A stretch of 64,000 nucleotides of DNA from an uncultured Flavobacteriales bacterium (GTDB taxonomy: Bacteria; Bacteroidota; Bacteroidia; Flavobacteriales_D; Crocinitomicaceae): positions 164,095 through 228,094 of the forward strand of contig CAJXJK010000008.1 of NCBI GenBank assembly GCA_913054135.1, read 5' to 3'. Below, in pieces: positions 36,316 through 44,550 of this stretch (position 1 is the stretch's first letter; each line of letters begins with the position of its first letter). The notes under the pieces were generated by a model. It did not search any database. It saw only the letters and a list, made by a program, of their open reading frames with translations, and was not told the DNA's origin. Both the position numbers and the translations under genes were made by a program.

Positions 36316-37269
36316 ATGAAAGTTATTGATCACATTAAAAAAGCAAAAGGAGAGACTCTCTTTTCTTTTGAAATCTTACCACCTCTTAAAGGGAAAAATA
36401 TTCAATCAATTTATGATGGGATAGATCCATTAATGGAATATGACCCTAAGTTCATCAACGTGACTTATCACAGAGAGGAATATGTTTACAAAACACATGC
36501 TAACGGATTACTTGAAAAAGTATCCATTAGAAAAAGACCAGGAACTGTTGGGATATGTGCAGCAATTATCAATAAATATAATGTTGATACTGTTCCTCAT
36601 TTAATATGTGGTGGTTTTAGCAAAGACGAAACTGAGAACGCCCTTATTGATTTAACTTTTTTAGGAATTGATAATGTTTTAGTTTTAAGAGGAGATCCGA
36701 TAAAGACTGAATCAAATTTTACTCCTCACCCTGACGGTCATCAATACGCAAAACAATTGGTAGATCAGGTTGAAGACATGAATAAAGGAAACTATCAATT
36801 AGAAGAGGTTTCACTTGACCCAACTGATTTTTGTGTTGGAGTCGCCGGATATCCCGAAAAACATTTTGAAGCAATGAATCTAGGTTCTGACCTTCAGCAT
36901 CTGAAAGAAAAAGTTGAAGCCGGAGCAGATTATATTGTGACTCAAATGTTTTTTGACAATCAAAAGTATTTTGATTTCGTGGAGAAATGTAGAGCTGCGG
37001 GTATAAATTGCCCAATTATTCCGGGGATAAAACCGATAAAAACATTAAAACATATCTCATTTTTACCTAAGTTCTTTCATATTGATTTTCCTGATGAGCT
37101 AGCAAACGACTTGATGAAATGCAAAGACAATGCGGCTGTCACTCAATTAGGAATTGAGTGGGGCATACAACAGGCAAAAGAATTAAAGGCTGCGGGAGCT
37201 CCGTGTATACATTTTTACACCATGAGTAAATCTGATAGCGTTAGAGCCATTGCCAAAGAAGTATTCTAA
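36316..37269 (+). CDS. metF: Methylenetetrahydrofolate reductase
   Basis: MetF reduces 5,10-methylene-THF to 5-methyl-THF with FAD and NAD(P)H, supplying methyl groups for methionine synthesis. The 317-aa product has the early FSFEILPPLKG (catalytic Glu), VTYHREEY, the VLVLRGDP loop, GVAGYPEKHFEA, ADYIVTQMFFDNQ and PIIPGIKPI, all MetF signatures. ATG 36316 is preferred because MKVIDHIKKAKGETLFSFE matches family N-termini; a GTG at 36298 would add six residues and falls at or near the predicted transcription start. A candidate sigma-54 promoter begins 8 nt after the stop. Confidence 0.96.
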   Translation: MKVIDHIKKAKGETLFSFEILPPLKGKNIQSIYDGIDPLMEYDPKFINVTYHREEYVYKTHANGLLEKVSIRKRPGTVGICAAIINKYNVDTVPHLICGGFSKDETENALIDLTFLGIDNVLVLRGDPIKTESNFTPHPDGHQYAKQLVDQVEDMNKGNYQLEEVSLDPTDFCVGVAGYPEKHFEAMNLGSDLQHLKEKVEAGADYIVTQMFFDNQKYFDFVEKCRAAGINCPIIPGIKPIKTLKHISFLPKFFHIDFPDELANDLMKCKDNAAVTQLGIEWGIQQAKELKAAGAPCIHFYTMSKSDSVRAIAKEVF

Positions 37270-37277
37270 AAAAGAGT

Positions 37278-37294
37278 TTGGCACGGTATTTTCA
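37278..37294 (+). promoter_or_regulatory. Candidate sigma-54 (-24/-12) promoter
   Basis: The sequence TTGGCACG-GTAT-TTTCA matches the RpoN consensus TTGGCACG-N4-TTGCA at 12 of 13 fixed positions; the miss is the G of the -12 GC. Spacing is right. The predicted start is near 37305, at the base of a hairpin and about 80 nt before a terminator. Confidence 0.5.
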
Positions 37295-37304
37295 ATACTG
37301 TATT

Positions 37305-37384
37305 TGAATTAGACTAAACCGGGAAACCGGTTGATTCATGGATTTTGGGTAAGCTTCTCGTTTTTAGCGAGGGGCTTTTTTTAT
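37305..37384 (+). ncRNA. Candidate small RNA downstream of metF
   Basis: About 80 nt between the sigma-54-like promoter and an intrinsic terminator, with no open reading frame. The 5' part folds into a hairpin: TGAAT (37305-37309) pairs with ATTCA (37334-37338), enclosing a perfect AACCGG-GAAA-CCGGTT stem with a GNRA tetraloop (37317-37332). A single-stranded stretch (37339-37352) leads to the terminator stem. It could instead be just the 3' untranslated region of metF. No Rfam family is recognised. Confidence 0.4.
37353..37384 (+). terminator. Intrinsic terminator after metF / candidate sRNA
   Basis: Stem GCTTCTCG (37353-37360) with CGAGGGGC (37368-37375), two G-U pairs, loop TTTTTAG, then a run of seven T. 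Confidence 0.8.
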
Positions 37385-37434
37385 TTCTACGCCTACATCC
37401 ACTATTAATTAGTTGCCTCTGTAAGCAATAGTTT

Positions 37435-40400
37435 CTAATTAAAAAATGTCAGGATATCGTTTTTGAAAGAATCGGGATTATTCCATAAATCAATGCTAAG
37501 CGCAATCTCAAGTTTCTTAAATCTTTGAGAAAGAACATTATATATTGTTGCCAAATCTTTGGATTCATTAACACCTAAAGAAGGGTCTATTAAGAGAATT
37601 CGATTCGATTTCTCTTGTATGATAGCGTTAAATGGAGATCCATCTTCAATTCCGACAAATTTTAAATGCATTTCTTCAGGATTCAAAAAAGAAAATTGTT
37701 TCGGGAATTGTGCACTTACAGTTTTAACTTGAGACTTTTGCTCACAATATCCAATGAAATCTTTTAGACAATTCACTCCTTGATTTTCTGACACCCCAAA
37801 ATCTTGGGAAGATACAGAGCTGAAAACAGTCATTTTCTTTCTCGCCCTGCTAAACATAACGTTCAATCTATTTGGCCCTGATTCTTGATTTACCGGACCG
37901 AAATTCATTCTAAATTTCCCTTCCGGGTTCTTTCCGTATCCTATTGAAATGATTATCTCATCTCTCTCAATACCTTGAACATTTTCTAAATTTCTTATGA
38001 GCAGCAATTCATCCGAAATATTTTTCTTCAAAAGTTTGCTCCTTATCAATTTTTCTTGATCCAACGAAAAGGCAATTACTCCAATTTCTGCTAGGCCCTT
38101 TGCTTCTGACAAGTATTCAACTATTGCCTCTGCCTCTCGCTCATTACATCTGTTCTCAAATACGCCGTCTATTTTAATGAAGCTAATCGCCGAACCAGAA
38201 TTTGCGGCAGGAAAAGTCATCAAGTTATCATCATAAAATCTCCAGTTTGAAAACTGAATTAATTCAGGACTAAGAGAGCGATAATGCCATTTGAACATCT
38301 CTTTATTAAAATGTAGCTGAGCTTGATCAAGAAGTGTCAAAGATTCTTTAGCGGTGGAAAAAAACTTAGATGGAGGCATTTGCATGTCGTCACCAACAAC
38401 TACTACTTGTTTAGCTCTGTAGATTGCAGGAATAGCATCTTCGATAGGAATCTGACTAGACTCGTCAAAAATGACCACATCAAATAGTTCTTTCGTGAGA
38501 GGTAATCGTTGAGAAACAGATAGCGGATTCATCACCCACACCTTTTGAAACACCTTCAAATAATCCCAGCATTCATTTGTAAACTGCTTGATAGATAGAT
38601 GCCTTTGCTTTTTTGCAATCTCATGCATCATAGTTCTTTTCTGAACTTTCAACAATTTCTTTAATTCCTTGTCATTTCCTTTCAACTTGGCAGAAGGGGT
38701 AGCCAACAATACTTCTTTCTCCTTAAATGAGAGATTCACCATTTCATTGATTTCATCAATATTTCGTAGTGCAATTTGGCTGCGATTTTGGCTTTCATTA
38801 TTCAAAGCCGACAATAAATTTTGAGCGTTTATATCATCAAATCTCGACTCGAATTTATTTTGAACAAGAAGTTCATTATACAAGACGTTTGCATTCAATG
38901 AAATCAGACTCTGAGAAGGGTTAGACCTGATGAAATCAATTGTACTCTTCTCTGATTTGAAAAACTTTTTCAAATCATGCTGGAAAAGATTGAAGTTCTT
39001 CAGGTTTCGATCTAAAAAACTAATCTTTTCTGAGAATGAATTCAAACTTTCTATTTCAACTGAATCAAACGTAAATTTCAATAAATGATTTGCTGACTGA
39101 ATTTTGGGATGAGCAGCAGCCAACTTCTCTATTAACCCAATCGAATCAGAATGCTCTAGAATTTTCAAATAATCTGTTTGATTCACCTTATCAAGCTTAT
39201 TCCTCAATTGAAAGACTAAAGCTATTTCGACCTCAGGATTATTAATCTCAAAATTATGTTTGAGTTTCAATTCAATCTCCCTCAACTCACCATGCAAATT
39301 CCATTCAGTTCTCAACTCCTCTAGCAGCTGAACCTTGCCTACTGCAGAAATCAACGGGTCGAAACCTTCAAAAGCTTTATCTAATCTTTCTGATCGTCTT
39401 TTCAAAATTCCAAATATTCCTTTCGGAGCATGCTGATGCTTTACCAAATCAATCAATTCAGTTATTTCAGATTTCAAAGGTTTATGTTTCCATTTTGAAT
39501 TAAGCTGTTTTTGACGTGCATACTTAGATTTGGCCAATTCATACTTTTTCGCCCAATTACTGAAACTTTTGTATGCCTTGCTGTCTGAATTTAAAATCTC
39601 TAATTGAGATTTGTTTACCATATTCAATATACTGGCCGCTACTGCCATTCTAGTTATCTCTGGAACTGAATCATTGAGCTTGAATTGATTGATTATATCA
39701 TTAAAATAACCTATCACCTCATTAAATTCTGCAATTCTCTTTTCAAGCACAATTGTGGGTTCATTCTCATGAGCGAGACTCCTATTTAGGCTTAAAAACA
39801 CTTGCTCGCCAAGAGGTTTTTCTCCAAATATCTGCTGTGCCTTTTTATCAATCTCATGCAGATTTGCATAAGTAGAATTCCATTCAGATAATCGAGGACA
39901 TGCACCCTCAAAACCAAGATTCTTCTTTTTCAAGCCTGTCATCAAAAGTTGATTCACCAATTCACTTGAGGACAGGCTTTCCTCTTTTTGAATCAAATAG
40001 TCCTCTTGATAGAATCTAACTAATGAAGTATCAAAACTTTTCTGATCACTAGTTTCTGACTCCTTGAATCCGCTTAAAGACTCCCAAGAATCTCTAAGCA
40101 CTTTGTAGAATTGCTTTTTTTCATCCGACTCTGCATTAAAATAGGCCACCGAACTCTTCAAGTTTAATTCATCAAGTTTATCATAGACAACATCCAAGGC
40201 TGATCTTTTTTGACTCACGAAAAGGACACGTTTATTCTTGCTCATAAAATGTCCTATCAAATTCACAATAGATTGCGACTTCCCTGTTCCGGGAGGGCCT
40301 TGAAGAACCATATCATTAGTCGTAGCAAGCTCCAAAGCCTTTTCTTGACTGGAATCCATTTCAACAATGGGACCAATAGCTTCTGACTGGCTCTCTAACT

Positions 40401-41028
40401 GTTGAGATCCCATTATATGAAGTATTGATGGCGAGGTATCAGCAGAGATTGAGTCATAATCTTGTGCTAGAGTACTCTTCTTATAATTGAAATTTCCGAG
40501 TCGAATTGTCTTAATAATCTGCCACTGTTCGGAGTGATCAAATTCATCAACCAAACCTATCCTAGCAGAATCAGTATCCAATTGTTTAGATATAAGCTCA
40601 ATCGTAGAGTTTTCATCTTCAATTACAAGAGGTAAATGAATGTCAAAATTTTGCTTTAATGCATGAACTAAAATTGGATTAGAATAGACATAATCATCCG
40701 TGGCTTCAACTTCAAACTGAAATTCTAATTTTCGTTTTTTTACAATTTGAACTGTTTCATAAAACAGAGGAGAAATAAAAAATTTCGTTTTAGTCGGATC
40801 TTTCCATTTTAGAAAACATTTAACTCTCAAAGCCGTGCTGAGACCGAACTCTTTTTGATAGAAAATTTGTTTCTTATAAATTTTAGCTACTTGATTTTCA
40901 TCATCCAAAATCGCCAGTTGATTCAGTGAAACATTAATGAAGGGGTTGTTAGCTGAAAGATCAAACAAATTCTGTTTAAACCTTTCAAGTTCAGATTCAA
41001 TGCTATGTGTATTCTTGGAAATAGCCAA
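37435..41028 (-). CDS. Large SF1 (Upf1/Dna2-like) helicase-type ATPase, AAA_11/AAA_12
   Basis: A 1,197-aa predicted nucleic-acid helicase. The N-terminal ~235 residues resemble the DUF4011-type module of large bacterial SF1 proteins (FKQNLFDLSANNPFIN). Walker A is GPPGTGKSQS near 244; motif Ia includes VLFVSQKRSALDVV. A long helical insertion (about 330-780) separates this from Walker B VVIFDESSQIPIEDAIPAIY near 848, motif III VVGDDMQMPPSKFF, and motifs V-VI with NVMFSRARKKM near 1060. The C-terminal ~120 residues are alpha/beta; I cannot identify the PLD or restriction-endonuclease-like domain some relatives carry. Substrate and role are unknown. Related proteins occur in defence loci, but no other defence gene is adjacent. 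The HAD gene ends 6 nt upstream. Confidence 0.88.
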   Translation of the reverse strand: MAISKNTHSIESELERFKQNLFDLSANNPFINVSLNQLAILDDENQVAKIYKKQIFYQKEFGLSTALRVKCFLKWKDPTKTKFFISPLFYETVQIVKKRKLEFQFEVEATDDYVYSNPILVHALKQNFDIHLPLVIEDENSTIELISKQLDTDSARIGLVDEFDHSEQWQIIKTIRLGNFNYKKSTLAQDYDSISADTSPSILHIMGSQQLESQSEAIGPIVEMDSSQEKALELATTNDMVLQGPPGTGKSQSIVNLIGHFMSKNKRVLFVSQKRSALDVVYDKLDELNLKSSVAYFNAESDEKKQFYKVLRDSWESLSGFKESETSDQKSFDTSLVRFYQEDYLIQKEESLSSSELVNQLLMTGLKKKNLGFEGACPRLSEWNSTYANLHEIDKKAQQIFGEKPLGEQVFLSLNRSLAHENEPTIVLEKRIAEFNEVIGYFNDIINQFKLNDSVPEITRMAVAASILNMVNKSQLEILNSDSKAYKSFSNWAKKYELAKSKYARQKQLNSKWKHKPLKSEITELIDLVKHQHAPKGIFGILKRRSERLDKAFEGFDPLISAVGKVQLLEELRTEWNLHGELREIELKLKHNFEINNPEVEIALVFQLRNKLDKVNQTDYLKILEHSDSIGLIEKLAAAHPKIQSANHLLKFTFDSVEIESLNSFSEKISFLDRNLKNFNLFQHDLKKFFKSEKSTIDFIRSNPSQSLISLNANVLYNELLVQNKFESRFDDINAQNLLSALNNESQNRSQIALRNIDEINEMVNLSFKEKEVLLATPSAKLKGNDKELKKLLKVQKRTMMHEIAKKQRHLSIKQFTNECWDYLKVFQKVWVMNPLSVSQRLPLTKELFDVVIFDESSQIPIEDAIPAIYRAKQVVVVGDDMQMPPSKFFSTAKESLTLLDQAQLHFNKEMFKWHYRSLSPELIQFSNWRFYDDNLMTFPAANSGSAISFIKIDGVFENRCNEREAEAIVEYLSEAKGLAEIGVIAFSLDQEKLIRSKLLKKNISDELLLIRNLENVQGIERDEIIISIGYGKNPEGKFRMNFGPVNQESGPNRLNVMFSRARKKMTVFSSVSSQDFGVSENQGVNCLKDFIGYCEQKSQVKTVSAQFPKQFSFLNPEEMHLKFVGIEDGSPFNAIIQEKSNRILLIDPSLGVNESKDLATIYNVLSQRFKKLEIALSIDLWNNPDSFKNDILTFFN

Positions 41029-41034
41029 AAAGAT

Positions 41035-41676
41035 TTAGCTAAAAGTAAGGATATCGCAGATATCTGAATCAACCAAGTGAATAGTTTTTATCCCCAATTT
41101 TTGAGCTCCTTCAATATGCTGAATTGAATCATCAATAAAAAGAACTTCATTTGCCTTTAAATTATGGTCTTTTAAGACTACATTAAAAGCGCTCGCATTT
41201 GGTTTTCTTTGTCCCACCAAATGTGAATAATAGCATTGTTCAAAAATATCTTCAAGTAAATTGAGAGTTCCATATTCTTTTTCAAAGTATTTTTTGAATG
41301 ATTGATAATGTAATTCATTCGTGTTTGAAAAAAGAAAAGTTGGCAATTTCAAAGCCACTTCCTTTAAGAAATCGATTCTCATTTTAGGTAAGTCTAACAG
41401 CATTACATTCCATGCCGAAATCACCTCATTCTCTTTACAGTTTGGAGGCAAAAGAGCAAGCAAGTATTTGATAAATTCATTTGAAGAAATTTGACCCGTT
41501 TCATATTTATCAAAAATGGCATCTTGATTCGCTTGAGTGTATAAATTCTCAAAACTATCTTGACCTAATTCTTTGAAGGCATTGATGGTCAAATCATAAT
41601 CTAAGTTCAGAATCACTCCTCCCAAATCAAAAATTACGGCCTTAACTTCTGAAAGATTAAAAGGTACTTTTGACAT
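41035..41676 (-). CDS. HAD-IA family hydrolase (YihX-like)
   Basis: A 213-aa HAD-superfamily phosphatase. Motif I is IFDLGGVILNLDYD near residue 15, with the nucleophile Asp followed by LGG as in the YihX/epoxide-hydrolase-N-terminal branch. A helical cap covers about 30-100, motif II is LFSNTNELH, motif III is the Lys of GQRKPNASAF, and motif IV is LFIDDSIQH. The substrate is unknown; YihX of E. coli acts on sugar phosphates. It is the upstream gene of a likely two-gene operon with the SF1 helicase. Confidence 0.9.
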   Translation of the reverse strand: MSKVPFNLSEVKAVIFDLGGVILNLDYDLTINAFKELGQDSFENLYTQANQDAIFDKYETGQISSNEFIKYLLALLPPNCKENEVISAWNVMLLDLPKMRIDFLKEVALKLPTFLFSNTNELHYQSFKKYFEKEYGTLNLLEDIFEQCYYSHLVGQRKPNASAFNVVLKDHNLKANEVLFIDDSIQHIEGAQKLGIKTIHLVDSDICDILTFS

Positions 41677-41681
41677 ATCTC

Positions 41682-41709
41682 CAAATATACGATTGTTATT
41701 TCAGCCAAA
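41682..41709 (-). promoter_or_regulatory. Promoter of the HAD-helicase operon
   Basis: Minus strand TTTG (41706-41709), 16 nt, TATATTTG (41682-41689): both Bacteroidota elements match exactly. Only 5 nt separate the -7 box from the ATG, again implying a near-leaderless mRNA. Confidence 0.6.
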
Positions 41710-41736
41710 TTAAAAACATTTATTCTTCAAAAAGTT

Positions 41737-41744
41737 TATATTTG
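41737..41744 (+). promoter_or_regulatory. -7 promoter box of the LytTR regulator
   Basis: TATATTTG matches TAnnTTTG and ends 17 nt before ATG 41762. It is divergent from the HAD-helicase promoter, about 27 nt away. No good -33 element is seen. Confidence 0.4.
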
Positions 41745-41761
41745 ATTTAAACTACTTGCAT

Positions 41762-42451
41762 ATGATTAAGGCGGCGATAATAGATGATGATGCTCTATCA
41801 AGAAAAATCCTTCAGAATTTTATTTCGAAATCTGACAAACTTGAATTAGTTGCAGAATACGAAAACCCTGAAGTGGCATTAAGTGAGCTAGACAGTTTAG
41901 ACTGTGATCTAATTTTTCTTGATATGGAAATGCCAGAAATGACTGGTATTGAATTCATTGCTGCCGTCACCAACATCCCTCAAGTAATTGTTGTTAGTTC
42001 AAAAAAAGAATATGCGGCAGACTCATACAACTATGACGTATCTGACTACCTAGTTAAGCCGGTTGACTTTTCAAGATTTGAACAAGCTGTTACTAAGGTT
42101 GAAGAAATGATCTCTTCTGTGAAAGGAGATGAAAATGAACAAGATCATCTCTTCATTAAAAAGAATAAAGGATATTCAAGAGTCAGATTTGAAGAGATCG
42201 ATTTTGTAGAAGCCTTGGCTGACTACGTTCAAATCAATACTAAGAACGAAAGATTTACAGTGTTATCTACAATGAAGGCCATCAATCTACGTCTACCTTC
42301 TGCAAAATTTATTCGAATTCATAGATCATATATTGTGTCTTTAGATAAAATAGACAGAATAGATGAGAACCTCGTAGTGCTCGGGGACAAGTCTCTACCA
42401 ATCAGTAGGTCATACAAAGAAGATTTAATGAAAAATCTCAATCTTCTTTAA
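41762..42451 (+). CDS. LytTR-family response regulator
   Basis: A 229-aa DNA-binding response regulator. The receiver domain (about residues 3-115) has the acidic pair IIDDD near 6, the phospho-acceptor Asp in LIFLDMEMPEM near 53, and the conserved Lys in YLVKPVDF. The LytTR domain (about 130-229) has FIKKNKGYSRVRFEEIDFVE and the FIRIHRSYIVSLDKI block typical of the family. No histidine kinase is adjacent, so it is an orphan here. ATG 41762 is chosen; a TTG at 41756 adds two residues only. A -7 box upstream supports its own transcription. Confidence 0.93.
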   Translation: MIKAAIIDDDALSRKILQNFISKSDKLELVAEYENPEVALSELDSLDCDLIFLDMEMPEMTGIEFIAAVTNIPQVIVVSSKKEYAADSYNYDVSDYLVKPVDFSRFEQAVTKVEEMISSVKGDENEQDHLFIKKNKGYSRVRFEEIDFVEALADYVQINTKNERFTVLSTMKAINLRLPSAKFIRIHRSYIVSLDKIDRIDENLVVLGDKSLPISRSYKEDLMKNLNLL

Positions 42452-42535
42452 TCCATTGCACCACCTTTTCATGTTATTTATCGATAATTGTTCATAACTG
42501 AACGATTTTAGATTCACGTCCAGACTTTTGTGATT

Positions 42536-42543
42536 TAGATTTG
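42536..42543 (+). promoter_or_regulatory. -7 promoter box of mscL
   Basis: TAGATTTG matches TAnnTTTG and lies 26 nt before ATG 42570. The -33 element is not clear. Confidence 0.4.
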
Positions 42544-42569
42544 CCAAAAAAATCATTTAAACAAAAGTT

Positions 42570-42980
42570 ATGTTAAAAGAATTTAAAGCATTTATAATGA
42601 CCGGCAACGTTATCGATTTAGCGATTGCAGTAATATTAGCAGGCGCAGTAGGTGCCGTAGTAAAAGGATTTGTATCAATGGTTATGATGCCATTAATTGG
42701 CCATTTCTCTGGCGGAATGAATTTCGAAGATCTTAAGTACGTATTAAGCGAAGCTGTTACAGATGCTGAAGGAGTGGTTACCGTTCCAGAAAACGCAATC
42801 ATGTATGGTTCTTGGATAAATACATTAATCAACTTAATAATTGTTGGATTCGTATTATTCATGATTGTTAAAGGATATAACAAGATGAGAAAGAAACAAG
42901 AAGAAGCTCCTGCAGCACCACCAGAGCCAACAAAAGAAGAGGTTTTACTGGGAGAAATCAGAGATTTACTAAAAAAATAA
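42570..42980 (+). CDS. mscL: Large-conductance mechanosensitive channel MscL
   Basis: A 136-aa inner-membrane channel that opens under membrane tension to release solutes on osmotic downshock. TM1 is GNVIDLAIAVILAGAVGAVV and TM2 runs WINTLINLIIVGFVLFMIVKG, with a periplasmic loop of about 45 residues between them that is longer than in E. coli MscL by a few residues. The cytoplasmic tail has a Pro-rich linker (EEAPAAPPEPTKEE) and a final amphipathic helix LLGEIRDLL, both standard. The DUF3078 gene begins 25 nt downstream. Confidence 0.97.
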   Translation: MLKEFKAFIMTGNVIDLAIAVILAGAVGAVVKGFVSMVMMPLIGHFSGGMNFEDLKYVLSEAVTDAEGVVTVPENAIMYGSWINTLINLIIVGFVLFMIVKGYNKMRKKQEEAPAAPPEPTKEEVLLGEIRDLLKK

Positions 42981-43005
42981 ATTAAAAATACGATAATTGA
43001 TAATC

Positions 43006-43968
43006 ATGAGAAAACTCGCATTATTATTAGCAGTTTCACTAACGTCCTCTGTGCTATTTGCACAGGTGACTGAAGGTGAGAAAGCTTTGAAAGACAACAA
43101 AATTGATACAATTCAAGGTTGGAAAAAAGGTGGTTCATTCATGTTGAACTTTTCGCAAGTAAGTTTAACTAACTGGAATGCCGGTGGATTAAATTCATTT
43201 TCATTAAATGGTGCTGCTAACCTTTACGCAAATTACACCAAAGGAAAAGGTCAATGGGAAAACACATTAGATCTTGGATATGGAATCCTAAGGCAAGGTA
43301 GAAAGGATGATGTTTCTTGGTTAAAAACAGATGACAAGATTGATTTATTCTCGAAGTTTGGCCGTAAAGCTTCTAAATCATGGTTCTATTCTGCACTATT
43401 CAATTTTAGAACGCAGTCTACACCTGGTTTTAACTACCCTGATCAAACTCCAATCTCAAAATTTATGGCTCCAGGTTATACATTATTGGCAGTAGGGATG
43501 GATTATAAACCAAACAAAATCTTTTCAGCTTTTATTGCACCTTTAACAATGAAAAACACATTCGTTTTAGACGATAGTTTGGCTGCAGCAAGATCATTTG
43601 GATTGGACCCAAATGAAACTGGGCAAATCAGGACTGAGCTTGGTGGATACGTAAGATTACAATTACACCTTGAAAATGCAGATGCTAAAAGAAAAGCATT
43701 TCAGAACATCTCATTTACATCTAAATTGGATTTATTCTCCAATTATTTGTACAACCCTGGCAATATTGATATTAACTGGGAGAACTTACTACAATTGAAA
43801 GTTAACCAGTACATCTCAGCATCTATTAGCACACACTTAATCTATGATGATGATATTAACATTCCATTATTTGATGCGAACAATGTTGCAACTGGTGAAT
43901 CAGGGCCAAGAGTTCAATTCAAAGAAGTTTTAGGAATTGGTTTTGCTTACACATTTAAGGCTAAATAA
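43006..43968 (+). CDS. DUF3078 family exported protein
   Basis: A 320-aa protein with a signal peptide (MRKLALLLAVSLTSSVLFAQ) matching DUF3078, a Bacteroidota family of probable outer-membrane beta-barrels. Typical parts are GWKKGGSFMLNFSQVSLTNW followed by NAGG, alternating aromatic strands such as QWENTLDLGYG, and a final FGYTF-like aromatic (GIGFAYTFKAK). Function is unknown. ATG 43006 is chosen over TTG 42997 because it begins the signal peptide. It ends before a strong terminator at 44039. Confidence 0.9.
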   Translation: MRKLALLLAVSLTSSVLFAQVTEGEKALKDNKIDTIQGWKKGGSFMLNFSQVSLTNWNAGGLNSFSLNGAANLYANYTKGKGQWENTLDLGYGILRQGRKDDVSWLKTDDKIDLFSKFGRKASKSWFYSALFNFRTQSTPGFNYPDQTPISKFMAPGYTLLAVGMDYKPNKIFSAFIAPLTMKNTFVLDDSLAAARSFGLDPNETGQIRTELGGYVRLQLHLENADAKRKAFQNISFTSKLDLFSNYLYNPGNIDINWENLLQLKVNQYISASISTHLIYDDDINIPLFDANNVATGESGPRVQFKEVLGIGFAYTFKAK

Positions 43969-44038
43969 AATTGCCTATCAATATCTAGAACAACAAACAA
44001 TCAGAAAAGTAAACACATTTATTTCTAGATTTAATATG

Positions 44039-44070
44039 AAGACAGCTTTTAGAGGCTGTCTTCTTTTTTT
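44039..44070 (+). terminator. Intrinsic terminator after the mscL-DUF3078 unit
   Basis: Perfect 8-bp stem AAGACAGC / GCTGTCTT with loop TTTTAGAG, followed by C and a run of T. Confidence 0.85.
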
Positions 44071-44182
44071 GAAAGACTATTGCTAAAATCTTTGCAATTC
44101 TCAATTTAAGAGATAAATTTGCAGCCTTCATTCTTTGCAAAAAGATGATTCTGAGAGACTGTCACTCTCTTAAAACAAAGAC

Positions 44183-44256
44183 GGGCCTATAGCTCAGCTG
44201 GTTAGAGCACTTGACTCATAATCAAGGGGTCCCAGGTTCGAGCCCTGGTGGGCCCA
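44183..44256 (+). tRNA. tRNA with CAU anticodon (tRNA-Met or tRNA-Ile2)
   Basis: A 74-nt cloverleaf: acceptor GGGCCTA pairs with TGGGCCC (one T-G), D-arm AGCTCAGCTGGTTAGAGC, anticodon stem TTGA/TCAA extended by C-G, loop CTCATAA, variable GGGTC, T-arm with GGTTCGAGCC, discriminator A. CCA is not encoded. The anticodon is CAT. The acceptor resembles tRNA-Ile more than known elongator tRNA-Met (C4-G69), so this could be the lysidine-modified tRNA-Ile2; sequence alone does not decide. Confidence 0.93.
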
Positions 44257-44257
44257 C

Positions 44258-44291
44258 AAAGGTGGAGCATTTTGCTTCACCTTTTTTTATT
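44258..44291 (+). terminator. Intrinsic terminator after the CAU tRNA
   Basis: 11-bp stem AAAGGTGGAGC / GCTTCACCTTT with one G-U, loop ATTTT, then seven T. Confidence 0.85.
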
Positions 44292-44353
44292 TAATGACAT
44301 TTGAATCAGCTGAATCTTCAACATGAGATTTAACCGCATTCAAAAAACTGAAT

Positions 44354-44370
44354 TGGCCCCGTGGCGCAAC
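44354..44370 (+). repeat. 17-bp copy of the 5' end of the downstream tRNA-Arg
   Basis: TGGCCCCGTGGCGCAAC at 44354-44370 is identical to 44408-44424, which covers the first 16 nt of tRNA-Arg plus the preceding T. The copy is not followed by the rest of a tRNA, so it is a fragment, 54 bp upstream of the intact gene. Confidence 0.85.
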
Positions 44371-44408
44371 CTCTTATATGAGATTTAGTTGCTCCTCGTG
44401 GCAAAACT

Positions 44409-44482
44409 GGCCCCGTGGCGCAACTGAATAGCGCATCAGATTTCGGCTCTGAGGGTTGGGGGTTTGAATCCCTCCGGGGTCA
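44409..44482 (+). tRNA. tRNA-Arg (UCG anticodon)
   Basis: A 74-nt cloverleaf: acceptor GGCCCCG with CGGGGTC (one G-T), D-arm GTGGCGCAACTGAATAGCGC, anticodon stem TCAGA/TCTGA, loop TTTCGGC with anticodon TCG, T-arm with GGTTTGAATCC, discriminator A. CCA is not encoded. It reads CGA and perhaps other CGN codons. Confidence 0.93.
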
Positions 44483-44493
44483 CTTTGTATATA

Positions 44494-44527
44494 TACAAAA
44501 GCCCATCTGGAAGGATGGGCTTTTGTA
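44494..44527. terminator. Bidirectional terminator between tRNA-Arg and the histidine kinase gene
   Basis: Perfect 14-bp inverted repeat TACAAAAGCCCATC / GATGGGCTTTTGTA around loop TGGAAG. A-rich and T-rich flanks on both sides let it serve the tRNA on plus and the kinase/regulator operon on minus. Confidence 0.85.
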
Positions 44528-44550
44528 CTTTAAATCATTTCATGAAGCAC

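Noticed and set aside
37435..41028. Confident call of a defence system at the helicase
   Set aside because: No nuclease domain or known defence partner is visible, so it is kept only as a lower-confidence finding.
44183..44482. Integrated element at the tRNA genes
   Set aside because: The repeat copies lie only 54 bp apart and no integrase or foreign genes lie between or beside them.
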